From Phalacrocorax aristotelis (taxonomy: Eukaryota; Chordata; Aves; Suliformes; Phalacrocoracidae), in the NCBI RefSeq assembly GCF_949628215.1, contig NC_134276.1:103473256-103537255 (forward strand): a DNA stretch of 64,000 bases. The letters are read 5' to 3'. Of this stretch, positions 1 to 10,500 are shown in pieces. Under the pieces are notes generated by a model, which saw only the letters and a list, made by a program, of their open reading frames with translations, made no database searches and had not been told where the DNA came from. The position numbers and the translations under genes were made by a program. The number at the start of each line of letters is the position of its first letter. Positions within the stretch are counted from its first letter, which is position 1.

Positions 1-465
1 TGAATTCCATATTTGCCCACTGGGAGCCTGTTTTCCCAGCGCTGCCCACCAGCCATCGAGGGGAGCCCCTCAAATCAGCTGACCTTGCAGATGAAACACT
101 CAGTCTTACCTATGCGTCTGCTTACGTAGTAAATAAATGGCTCATGAGGTCCATGGCTGAGCACAGCCTCAATATGCAAAATGTTTCGTTAACTCTGCGG
201 TGGCTACAGAATTGCATCTTGCCACACCCAGTGGCAGTGCAGGAGATGCTCAGGGATCAGACACTGAGAAACAACATCTTCAAGTTTTACACCCGGGTCT
301 GTGAGTTCAGCAGTGGGATGGCTGGATTCTTTCAAGAGCTGTGTTTATTCAGTTCAGTCATGCTTCACCTAATGGATGCTCAGGGCCTGACCAACAACAG
401 CTTTCACAAACTCGTGAAAACGTTGTGCCAGTCAGCAATGACAGAAGAGAATGCGAACAAGAAAG
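1..465 (+). CDS. URB1: URB1, penultimate coding exon (5' limit uncertain)
   Basis: This is the C-terminal part of URB1 (nucleolar pre-ribosomal-associated protein 1), a very large helical-repeat scaffold needed for 60S ribosomal subunit assembly. The frame starting at base 3 is open from the left edge to the splice site. It reads as alpha-helical protein rich in Leu, with stretches such as LRWLQNCILPHPVAVQEML and FFQELCLFSSVMLHLMDAQG. The exon ends at 465 with one base of a split codon before a GTAAC donor, and that phase joins cleanly to the exon at 1060. The left limit is unclear. Frame and protein-like composition suggest the exon runs off the window, but weak AG acceptors at 38-39 and 89-90 could instead be its true start. 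Identity rests on protein character plus location beside MRAP and MIS18A, the same neighbours as in human. I am fairly sure of the gene and less sure of the 5' boundary. Confidence 0.78.
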
Positions 466-1059
466 GTAACTCCTCTCTTCCCTTTCATTCACCTTACAAG
501 GTGGTAATGATAGAAAGTAAGTAGTTCCATGGGTTTTTTTACTTCATCAAAACAGTCTGAAGTTTGCCCATGTCCCACAAAGTAAAACGTATGTCTTTGG
601 TGGTGTGGGCAGAGGGGTTGGTCGCACAGAATAGGGTCATACTGTAGGGGTTTCTGGTAGTACAACAGTCACACTCCCTCAAAGAAGCTCCTTTCTAGGA
701 CTAGAATGGAGTTCAGTGAGGTATAAAAAAATGTAATTCCAAGGGGAAAAAGAGTCTGCAACAAATGAGCCCCTGTGGGGCTGGGTTCTGATCCATATGC
801 TGCTCAAAAGCCACATTTCAAACTTTTTTATTTAAAGAGGTCAGAAGGTTGTGCTAACAAGAAACTGTTTTCTTTCCTTAGTGTGAGAAGGAGCATTGGC
901 TTTGCATGGGCAAAGACCCCACAGACTTTTCCATCTAGGAAAAGAGTTAGGAAACTATTTTAAAACATAGGTCTGGAGATGAAATGGTTTGGGTTTGTAT
1001 TACTATGTGGAAGTAGAAGAATATCTGTTCTGATTTTTCTCTACTTCTTTTTTCCACAG

Positions 1060-1265
1060 CTGTTTCTGTATTCCTGACTTCTGTTTACATTGGGGACATA
1101 TGGCTTGGAGCACAGGAGCCAGATATGTTAATAACCCATGTCAAATTGATCTGCAGCAGCACAGATGATAAATTAAACGATGACGACTCGGAAACTCATA
1201 AACAAGGAGAAGAAACTATTATGCCTCTTTGCAAAACCCTTTACTTGGCTACACTGGGGCATTAA
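1060..1265 (+). CDS. URB1: URB1, terminal coding exon with stop codon
   Basis: This is the last coding exon of URB1. The acceptor is a pyrimidine-rich tract ending CCACAG at 1059. The exon opens with two bases that complete the split Ala codon left by the exon ending at 465, across a 594-base intron. The reading starts VSVFLTSVYIGDIWLGAQ and passes through an acidic polar stretch (around DDKLNDDDSETHKQ). It ends in the hydrophobic tail TLYLATLGH and a TAA stop at 1263-1265. No in-frame start lies inside, so this is not an independent gene. The matching phase, the good acceptor and the loss of open frame after the stop support the exon. A different 3' exon could be used in some transcripts (see 6886-6957). 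Confidence 0.8.
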
Positions 1266-2742
1266 TTCAGTGAAGTGACACTTAATTTTGAATGTTATAC
1301 GCTCTGCCACCATTGCTGTGAGCCGTGAAGCCCTCCTGAACTGTTCTCTGTACAAATCTAACTTGTTTGGTCATAAAGATCAATATTGTAGGAACTCAGA
1401 GGAAGAAAATTGTATTCATCATCTCTCAGTGGAACATTTTCTTGAACAGTATGGGACACAATGTTATTTATATCATTTTTATTACAGGCATTTTTAGCTT
1501 CATGAAGAACCAAAAAAGACTGATTAGTGCCTTGCCTCTGGACTGTATTTCAGTCCCCATGTCGTTAAAATCCATCCTCTCCCCGCTATAAGATGGGGAA
1601 AAAAGACTGCAGAACTTCACCACAATGTGGTATAAGTGGAAAGAATGAGTAGTCAGAGGTTTAGCCATGATGACTTACTGTTTCTTGAAGAACCCAGTTT
1701 CTTTCATGATATGTGATACCAAAACCAGTATGAATTGAAGACTGAACACTGGAATCGTGATGGCCTGGGATTCTTCTTGTTTTTAAATTAAATGGCTTTT
1801 GAAAGCCTTTATATCAGAGCTGGTCTGTTTTTATTCTCCTTTCTGTTTTGGGTTTGTTTGTTTGTTTGTTGTTGGTTTGGGTTTGTTTTGTTTTGTTTTT
1901 TAATTAAAAAAAGCTCTGACTGTCACTGCTGCTGGGACTTGCAACAAAGGCCTATCTCCTCTCCACTCTGAAAAGATGAGAGATGGAACTAAAACCTAAA
2001 TGACTTGCTGTTCATTGATTATACGTGTTTTTATTGGAAATTTTCTGTGAAATCTGATAAATATTTCTTGAACATGGCTTCAAGGGCAGTTTAACATACC
2101 ATTCCAGATACACAAACGTGCAGAGCCTGAACTTGAACCTTTGAAATGTAAAACAGGATTTATTAAATTTACTCATGAATATGTGCTGTGCCTAGGTACT
2201 TTGTACAAACTCTGTCCAGGGAGAAACCCAGAAATGCACATTCCTTGTGATGTTTATTTAATTTGTTGGTTTGGGTTTTTTTAAATAAAAAACATGAGAT
2301 CCAAATAATGAGGATTGCTTCTGCATATAAATATTCTGTCCTAATGAAGCCATAGTATCTATTTTCAAGACTTGATTTAAAAATAACAAACATTTCTTGA
2401 AAAAGCTGCAAGCCCATTAGAGGCTAAATTTTGTGTCCCCAGGGTCTGACATCAGGAAGTGTTCTTTGCAATGAAAAAAATTTATTTTACTTTGTTAAAA
2501 AAAAAAACCAAAACAGAACAAAAAAAAACAGGGAAAATGAAACCAAAGGAGTTCCAAAAGGAAAGATGGCTTTCCATCTCATCTAACTGGAAAAGAAAAT
2601 ACTCCTGACACATAGAGGAGGAGCCTTTCAGCTGTCTTGAGGGTCTGAGCACATCTAACAGGGCGTTATAGTAAGATTTGCTTGAGAGAATTAAAGAAAT
2701 GAGGTAAGACCATTCAACCAACCTACAGACAGTAATGCAGAA
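1266..2742 (+). other. URB1 3' untranslated region and downstream flank
   Basis: This is noncoding, AT-rich sequence after the URB1 stop codon. It contains a TTTG/GTTTT-rich run at about 1850-1902 and several ATTAAA or AATAAA hexamers, including AATAAA at 2284-2289. The real 3' end cannot be fixed from sequence alone. I see no further exon here. Confidence 0.5.
1787..1792 (+). terminator. Candidate URB1 poly(A) signal (ATTAAA)
   Basis: An ATTAAA hexamer lies about 520 bases after the URB1 stop. It is followed within 20-110 bases by a T/GT-rich stretch typical of a downstream processing element. Other hexamers occur further on, so use of this one is an inference. Confidence 0.4.
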
Positions 2743-2966
2743 AAGTTTTTTCTCTACCCCAATCTATCTTAATTGGCAATGAATAAAATGAATTTTCTCC
2801 AAGTTGAGTCTGTTTTTTCCATGGTGGTAACTGGTAAGCAATCTCCTTATCTTAATTGTGACCCACAAACTTTTTCACCCCATTTTCCCCCCTGTCCTGC
2901 TGAAGGGGAGTCAGAGAGCGGCTGGGTAGGCAGCTGGCAGCCAGCCAAGGCCAACCTGCCACAACA
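2743..2966 (+). mobile_element. Truncated avian ERV-type LTR, 3' portion
   Basis: This is the 3' end of an LTR family that I remember as abundant in neoavian genomes. Landmarks appear in the expected order on the plus strand: a GGCAATgAATAAA poly(A)-signal region near 2776, CCAAGTTGAGTCTGTTTT, a CTCCTTATCT block, CCTGTCCTGCTGA, AGAGCGGCTGGG and the end CAGCCAAGGCCAACCTGCCACA. Sequence 5' of about 2743 no longer matches, so this is a truncated, diverged fragment and not a provirus. No retroviral gene is attached. The 151-codon open frame across it (2773-3228) is most likely chance. Family recognition is from memory, without a repeat-library search. Confidence 0.72.
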
Positions 2967-5900
2967 TGTAATGTGGTGTAGTGTTGTAGCCCCTTCCGAT
3001 CCCTTAAAAAGTAACAAAACCCACATCCTAAACACCGCAACCCAGCTGTTTCGCGCTCTCCAACAGGTTGCTAAGCCCAGAGTGTTTTTGGGTGTGCGCT
3101 TGCATGCCTTGTGCTATAGCCTTTCACGTGCCCTTTGGCCACGTTTGCTTAAAAAATTAAAATTCTGTAACTGTGGTACCTGCAGGAGCAGAATTCCTGT
3201 GCTGAAGCTCACCCAGTTGGAAGGGTGACTCCTGAGTGAGATCTGATTCTAGAAATAGGTACAGCAGTTGCAAACAGGCGTGCTAAATTACTTATGCTTA
3301 AACAGCTATTTGCACACATCGGTATTTGTGGATGGAAACAGCGATTTCTGAATGGAGTTTTCTTAACGCTGAAATAAGGAAGATAACTTTCAAGCCTATA
3401 GCGTGCTTTAGCTAATGAGATGCACAGTGCTATAGAAGTGGAAAGTAGCATGAGGAGACCGTGACTAGGACTAGGGCCAGCCACGCCTGTCGGTGTGCTT
3501 TCCTTACAGCAGTGCATCTAAATGCTGGCCCAATTGCACGTGAATCCACCATAAGGGGTCATGCTCAAATGATGATTTTCTGTTGCCCTTAAGTATTCAG
3601 AAAGGCCCAGCAGTGAGTACTTTCTCCCTAGCTTATAATGTTTTGTTAGCGTCTCCCATACCGCTATTGCCAAAGTACTGGAAGTTGGAGGACAGGATTG
3701 TTCGTATGCATTCCTTTTTTTTTTAAATGGTAGTTTTAGAAATACAGGGAGAAAATGAATGCAAATGAACTGGCAATTTAAAGCTACTAGCCTGTCATGT
3801 AAAAGATATATAGCTTGTATGTGCTTATCAGTAAAGGGAATGTAGCTGTGCGTGTGGGAACTTTGAAAAATAAGGCTTAATCTCTCACCGCCTCCGAGCT
3901 TCAATATATTATAGTAATGTGGCAATTAAAAGATTTATTATTAAGTCCTCCTGGAAATAATGGTCAAGTATCTCTAAAAGCCATAGATGGTTAGCAGTTG
4001 AATGATTTCTGTGTGCAAATTACTGCCAACGTAGTCAAAATGCATTTTAATAAATTACATAGATGGGGAGTCATTATTTTAAGAAATTAAGCTTGATTAA
4101 AATAAATTGTGGAGAGCATTTGGAATTGGAAAACTTGCTGCATATATGGGCCTACGTTTTTTAAAATGAGATGTTTCTACACTTCAACAGTTACTCACTT
4201 TCATGCTGTTGTGTTGAGAACCATGTGGATGAAGCTCAAGGGCACTCTGCAGCGGCCCAGCAGTATGGGCTGCCCTCACAGAAGTCGTTGCCAGGACAGG
4301 CCTTTTAGGCCTTTTACTCAAAATTGACAAAAACAGCAAAGTCAACAGCCCAGAAGAACATGTTGCTTCCTGTTGTACCTGGCGTAAGGACCGTGTACAG
4401 TTTGAGTTGCAGGTGGGGCTCCTCAGGATTTGAAATGGATCTCAGCGAGGGGCTGCTGGTGCCAGCGCTCAGACGAGGACGTCCGACGTGTTAGCAGGAG
4501 AGGACGTCGCATCGCATGAGCGGCTGGGCAGACCGATGTGGCTTTTGTGGGGTAGAAGTTTGGGGAGGCGTTTATATAGAAGTCATCTATGTCTTTGAAC
4601 CAGCAGCATGAGCTGATTTGGGTCGTGCTTTGTTGACTTGACTGGCGGGTGCGGCATTTCAGCCATCCACAAATGCTGCAGACCGCACAGGGAAGGTCAC
4701 TGTTAATGGAGGGCTCTAGGGGAAGGGTAAATGAGAGCGCTCATTGTGGAAAGCAAAGCACTGGAAGGGCCTTGCAATGGGTACGTAAGGAAATGTCACG
4801 GAAGGAAAGGCATTTCTCTCTCCCCCGCTCCCCTCCTCCCAACCTAGGTGCTATCAGATAGGCTTGCATTTTGCATATTTTTTAATACTGTTTATGTACT
4901 TCATACTGTATGCCCTCCATTTCCAGGTAATTTGAAAGGGAAGGGGAAAAAAAAAAAGTCTTTTCGGTGGTTATGTGCTTTGAGTCATGTTCCAGTGCAA
5001 CTAATGCAAGAACACCAGTTGTTACGAATGGGAGTATTCACATCTTTCAGAAATCCCCTTGGAATCCATCTGTAGAGAAGAGGTTCTTGAAAACAGGGTG
5101 ATGTGAGTCTGTCATGAGTCAGGGAGGAGGATGCTGGAGCAGACTGTGCAGGCAGGCAATGCAGAACTGTTGCAGGAGAGATGTTCTAGCTCAGGGTAGG
5201 TGGACGTGGCAGGAATGATCAAAGTGCAGATGCTCTATCCTTGAGAAGGAAAATGGGTCTAGATGGTCGGGTCCTCTTGAGATTGTCTTTGATGATGTGT
5301 GATTGCAGTGAGGTTAAAGGTAACTGTCCCAGTTTGTAGCCGTAGAGCTGGTGCCAACAGGGGAGTTGATTCACATCTCCTGTGAGAGCCACCTCAGCTC
5401 TAGCAAAAGGTCAGGGTATCTGAGGGGAGGAAAAGGCTGTTGTGGTCCATCTGAGCTGACTGGTGGAAATATTTGGTTCTCTGATATATCTCTGTCCATG
5501 TTGCACCTTCGGTTCCTGCAGCCTTTCCTTATTTTCTCCATCTGCCCGTGACTCAGTCTGACTCAACAGACTTTATGCCTTGACAGGTTTCCAAGCCCAA
5601 CACCAGTAGTAGTCAGTTTGCTCCAAAAGCAAACTGCAGAAGTGTTTATCTCAGAGATTAAAAAAATGGAAGATTTAAAAAAAAAAACCCACAACACAAA
5701 CATATGCCTGGTGGTTTGGTCTGTCTCCTGTGTTTAAGGCTTTTTTAACACAGCCCAACCTACCCACTCTGTGGTAACATCATAGCCCACGCTCTCTGTA
5801 CGCAGCATAAGGCTGCTCTGGCAGTGCTGTGCTGTAGGAGGTTTTGCTGCCTGCTTGGGCACGTGGAATTTCTAAGCTTCTCCTTGGGTTTTGACTGAAT

Positions 5901-6687
5901 TTTCTGTTGTTCTCAGCCCAGCAACGAGCTATACAGTCTTAGATCTACTCCAACCCTCGCTGCCTTCCTCGGCCCATCTCTGCAGTCCCAGCTTTGTGCC
6001 TACCAGAGCTTTAAGGGTTCCTCACCCTCTTGTGAACCTTTGCCTGGTTCTGGCTGGGTTTGGTGGAGCTCCCTGGGTGAGGGGAGTTGGAGAGAGCAGA
6101 GGCCACTGAAAGGGGAGGGAGTGCAGGTGGCCCTTCCAACTCTGCTCCAGATGAGCTAAACCCATCCTCTCCACCCCACCGAAAAGCTGCTGCGACCCTC
6201 ACGGAGGGCTGTAGCTTCTGTTAAACTAATTGTCAGCCCCAGCTGAAAGCAGGTGACTTGTGCAGAAATGCAATGTTGCTTTTTGTGGTTTTGCCAGTTT
6301 TTTTATATCCTTTAATATAAACTATGATAAACACACTTTTTTTCTAATGCCTGGGTAACTGGCAGGTACCATTTCAAGACTGTTCAACATTAACAGTTTC
6401 TTTTCCACCCACTATTTCAAAACGAAAGCAGAAAGCAATTGGTTATTGGAAGCAAAACTCTGTTTCTGGGCAGTTGGTAAAGCTAATGACTTGACTCAGT
6501 ACGACACTCACTTGAGAGAGCGCTGCCATTAGATTTTTAAAGGCTGTTCTAGGTAAACAGTGTTTTAATAAATTTTAAATATCCCAAATACTTTTTGCAG
6601 TCGAGAATAAAAAGTGCATTCTATCCTTGAAGGAACTGATGAGTTTTAAGATAGTGAAGCAAGCTGTAACCCTTCTAGAAGCAAAGT
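2967..6687. other. Intergenic region between URB1 and MRAP 3' ends
   Basis: This is noncoding sequence between the convergent URB1 and MRAP genes. It includes a small CpG-richer patch at about 4440-4530 and homopolymer A runs. Open frames here, such as 3518-3925 on the minus strand, lack splice context or recognisable motifs. I see no supported gene. Confidence 0.5.
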
Positions 6688-6693
6688 TTTATT
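6688..6693 (-). terminator. Candidate MRAP poly(A) signal (AATAAA, minus strand)
   Basis: A canonical AATAAA on the minus strand lies about 710 bases past the proposed MRAP stop codon at 7404. This gives a plausible 3' untranslated region. Further ATTAAA hexamers occur downstream near 6567 and 6312, so the choice is provisional. Confidence 0.4.
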
Positions 6694-6885
6694 GCCAATG
6701 TTGCACTTTACATTAGTTGCTTATTTTTCAGCAGATGACCAAGTGGAGGTGGCACTAAGATGCAGGTGATGAATGTGACCTGAGGGCAGAGCCAGAAACA
6801 GATGACTTTGTGGCTCTCGTGCTATATAAACAATATTGGTTGTGCTGCCTGTTCAGTAAGATCAACGGGATCCTGTTTTCTTTCA

Positions 6886-6957
6886 GAGAAAGATAACCCA
6901 GTGAAAACTGATGCTGCACAGACACCACCGAGGATAACTGGGCTCACTGTGCATTCA
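6886..6957 (+). other. Possible alternative 72-base exon of URB1
   Basis: A strong acceptor (TCCTGTTTTCTTTCAG) ends at 6885 and a strong donor (CAG/GTGAGC) follows 6957. Between them lies an open 72-base segment. Its frame beginning with two bases reads KDNPVKTDAAQTPPRITGLT. That phase fits the URB1 donor at 465, so the exon could replace or bypass the terminal exon at 1060. It also overlaps the MRAP 3' flank in antisense. No partner exon further downstream was identified, and paired splice-like sites arise by chance at this scale, so this is only a candidate. Confidence 0.22.
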
Positions 6958-7403
6958 GGTGAGCAAGGCAGAACTCTTTACAGGGCTTGGGCCATAACTG
7001 GTGTACACTTTCTGCTTCAGGAGTAAATCTGTTCTCAGCCAAGTGAGTCTTAATGAGGATGCTCAACCAGCAGCACACCCCTTGCACTGCGTAACTGAGA
7101 GAGGAGTTTGAGTCTGAATCCTTACTTAAAGAAGAGGGAGAAATTTTACGGTCATCATCATCAGGATCTAAAATGCTGATCATCAGATAACTCCAGCAAT
7201 GTTGCTCAAATATGGCCGTTAGGACGGCCTCGTTCACATTCAGGATATTTCAGGTTTGTCCTTTGTTGAAAGACATTTTCCTTTTTCTTCTTCTGAACTA
7301 ATTCAGGTTCATGGTTTCAGTGTTTAACAGGCAGTCACAGCACTGAGCTTTTCTCTGCAGTCAGGAGAACTGTACTGCTGGTTTCGTTTAACCTGTTCCA
7401 GTT

Positions 7404-7560
7404 TTAACTTGGGCTCCTTCCACGATTGCCAGTTTCATCTGAAAGGGAGGTAGGTGTTTGAGAAGCAACCGCATCTGAGTATGGGCTACTGAGATCATTA
7501 CAGTGAGGCTGTTCACCATTGGAACGGCTTTCTTCTGTCTGGTTCCCTACCATCACTTTT
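7404..7560 (-). CDS. MRAP: MRAP terminal coding exon (cytoplasmic tail), inferred
   Basis: A long pyrimidine tract ending CACATTACAG gives a strong acceptor, and its single leading A completes Lys69. The frame then stays open for 51 codons ([16 protein letters not shown] to GNRGRSPS) and ends in TAA. The tail is hydrophilic and disordered-looking, as expected for MRAP tails, which are poorly conserved. That means similarity cannot confirm it by eye. The preceding intron is 8.7 kb. A competing minus-strand frame at 6944-7237 is phase-compatible but has a poor acceptor. Confidence 0.62.
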
Positions 7561-10500
7561 CTGTAATGTGTGGAGAGAGAAAAAATGTAGTTATCAGGGA
7601 CATCTGTCTGGAAGGCAGAGTGCAGCAGTTTCATAAGGAAGTACATCACCAAAGTTTTAAAAAATATAGAAGATGGTTCTTCTAACACAAAAGACATTGA
7701 ATCCAGCATGAGAGACACCTTTGGACTTCAGCCCTCTTTATCCACCACAAGAATCATGTCCATACCTGGAAATGGAGTATGACCAACAGCAAAAGTGTGA
7801 GCTGTGGCTGATATGTGGTGACTTCCCCTTTCCCCCTCCACATAGGACCTTCAGTCCAGCCCTTAAGCTTGGTTTTGTAGCTGGATTTTTAAAGAGGAAG
7901 CTAGAAGCACTGCTATGACTTGGTCTCTACTGAGGGTGAAGGGAACTGGCACGGCTTCTCCTGGGAAAGAGAAGAGGGGTAAGTGCTTTGTGTGATTGTG
8001 AACGGGTGTCACTGGGGGCAAGAGCAAGAGGGATGTGTGATAACTGGGAGAGATTCCTTGACACTGGGATTGGGAAAAAGCAAGACACAGCTCTAAGGGC
8101 TGGCGGGGATCTGAGCAAAATGGGGCAGACCTAAAAAGGAGTGGGTAGGATTGGGGTAGCAGGAAATCCCCAGTGTGCAAATAGTAACAAGTTGGTGGTG
8201 GGGTGGAAGGGGTGGTGATGTGAGAACAGCAGAGCACACCCTGCCTCCTCCTCCCTGAGCCCTCTTCCCAGCAGCTTCCCAAACTTCACCCTTAAAAAAT
8301 AAATCGTAGATGAGTCCTGGCCTAGAAGCAGTGAGTTCCATTCAAAATGGCTGAACACAAGATCCCTACTACGACTATATCCTTAGGGCTTCAAAGGTGG
8401 GGAGGAAAATTACATTGGGAAGAAAAATGTAACCCAAAAGTGAGAATGAAAATCGAAAATGTTTGAAGAGCCCTATTAATGTCCTGGAGCCATGGCCTCA
8501 GAGATGAGAAGGATGACATCTTTGACTAAAAGCCAGTGTTTCAATGCCTAGACAAATGTAACAACCAAGATCTAGAAAGCAAGATAAATCAAATGGGATG
8601 AAAAGCAAAAAAAAATATTTTTAATACTTTGGAGGAAGGGAAATATAAACTTTATAACTTCAAATTTATATTGAGTAATTGCTAATGAAAGCTTAAAATA
8701 CCTGTGCCTGGCAAGACTAACACAACAGGGATTTTGCTTAATGGTAATTAAAAAAAAACGAAACAAAACCCAAAAGTCTCAACAACAGGCCCACCACAGG
8801 CAGGCAGATTTGGGGTTTTCTTTGCTGTCATGCAGTCATATTCAAGACATCTCTCTTCTCTCTGTTTGACAGAAGCAAGACAAAAATACTCTTACCAAAA
8901 CAGGACGTTTTCTTGCCAGTCCATTAAGTAGCTACATATCATCAGCTAGCTATCCGTATTTTAAAATCAGCTGGAGAACTTGTATCCCAGAGACCTGGAG
9001 ACTGTCTGAGGAGAACTCTGGCCGGCTCTTGTTAATTGTTAACCATCCCTGGAACAGCAGGGAAATTTGAGGAGCTGGAAGAGCCCTAGTGTGCCAGTAC
9101 TCAAAGAGAGCGAACTGGTCAAGCCGGGTCACTCTAAGGCAGTGCAACTGACCTCAGCCCCAGGCAAAATCACAGAATTAAAGCTAAGATAAGATACAAC
9201 TGAAAAGGTATTTCAAAGGACAGAAACACTAATTCCAGACAGTGTGGTGGTACAGAAGGGCAGGTACAGTGAAAAATGTCTGATGTCATTTTTTGAGGGG
9301 AACACAATTTGGAGGATAAAGGTAGCTGCATATACATCGCATTGACCTCGTATTCCATACTGCCTTCTTTAAAAAGAGCTATACACAAGCCCCATTAAAC
9401 AGGTGTTATGTGGATTAAGCTTCTCAAAGAGTAACTGAGAATGATCTCTGACTGTGGCTGTTTCTAGCAGGGCTCCATAAGCACCTGGTCCTGGTCAGCA
9501 TTTTCATCAGTGATCTGGAAGTAAATGTAAAGTCACTCTGAATGAAAGATGCAGATAAAGATACAGTGATACAAGGAGGAGCAAACAGTCATACAGCACA
9601 GGCTGGACAGCTGGTTAAGATGGACCTATTCAAACAATTAATATATTAAATTTAAAGCATCAACCCTGGCAGTCACTAAGAACTGCAGATTTTTCATCAA
9701 CTATTCTCCCTAAAGACAGTGAATTGTGGCACACAGAAAAGCTTGAGATATTCAGAAAAAAAAAAAAGTAGAGCTAATATTTTGTATTTTTGTATTTCTG
9801 GGGACAGACATGATTTTTGAAAGCCTGGAGTAGGTGGTATTGTGATTCCAAAGGGTCATATATTTATCACACTGTCTATCCACATCAATCACTTTCTGGC
9901 ATTCTTCATTAATGAACAACTATAATTTTTTTTAATGCAAATACATACTTATCCCTAATTTTACTGAGATGGTTTATCAGTTAAGCCGAGATGCAATGCC
10001 AAGGCACTGTGATTTAACTAGGCAGAGAAATGAGAAATACTGACCAACTTAAGAAATACAAGAACTTGTATTTACACTCTGCAGAGTGTACCACCTGGAC
10101 AGAGACGTCAGGAGCCTGCATCCCTGCCCTCAGGGGGCTGCACTCTCCAGTGCATGAGTTGTCTGTTGCCTGGTTTATGTCCCTTGAGAGTGAGATGACA
10201 TCATCTCAGGACTGCCTGGCCTGGGCATTCTGTGCCCTCTGAGGAGATAATGTTGGATTTCATAATACCATTGTTCATAGGACACTATTTGAATGCATGG
10301 CCCAAGAGTTATTTCAGTCTTTTGATCGTCACTTGTAAATGTCTGCCTGGCCACTATTAGATGGAAGTCTTTCTGTATCATTTAAAACCATTTAACAGTT
10401 TGAAAACAAAAAGCCCCATCATTTCAGTTTGTAGGAGACAGGGCAAGAGCTAGGAAGAACTTCAGAAAGGAACGGAGAGCACCTTAATGCTGACACACAG

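Noticed and set aside
2773-3228. 151-codon plus-strand open frame
   Set aside because: Its first half lies inside the LTR fragment and reads through noncoding LTR sequence; not a gene.
3518-3925. 135-codon minus-strand open frame considered as an MRAP tail exon
   Set aside because: No good acceptor in the right phase and no MRAP-like features; the exon at 7404-7560 fits better.
6944-7237. Minus-strand frame with acidic stretch ILDPDDDDRKIS considered as an alternative MRAP tail
   Set aside because: The phase is compatible at a CAG, but the acceptor lacks a pyrimidine tract; it is more likely MRAP 3' untranslated sequence.
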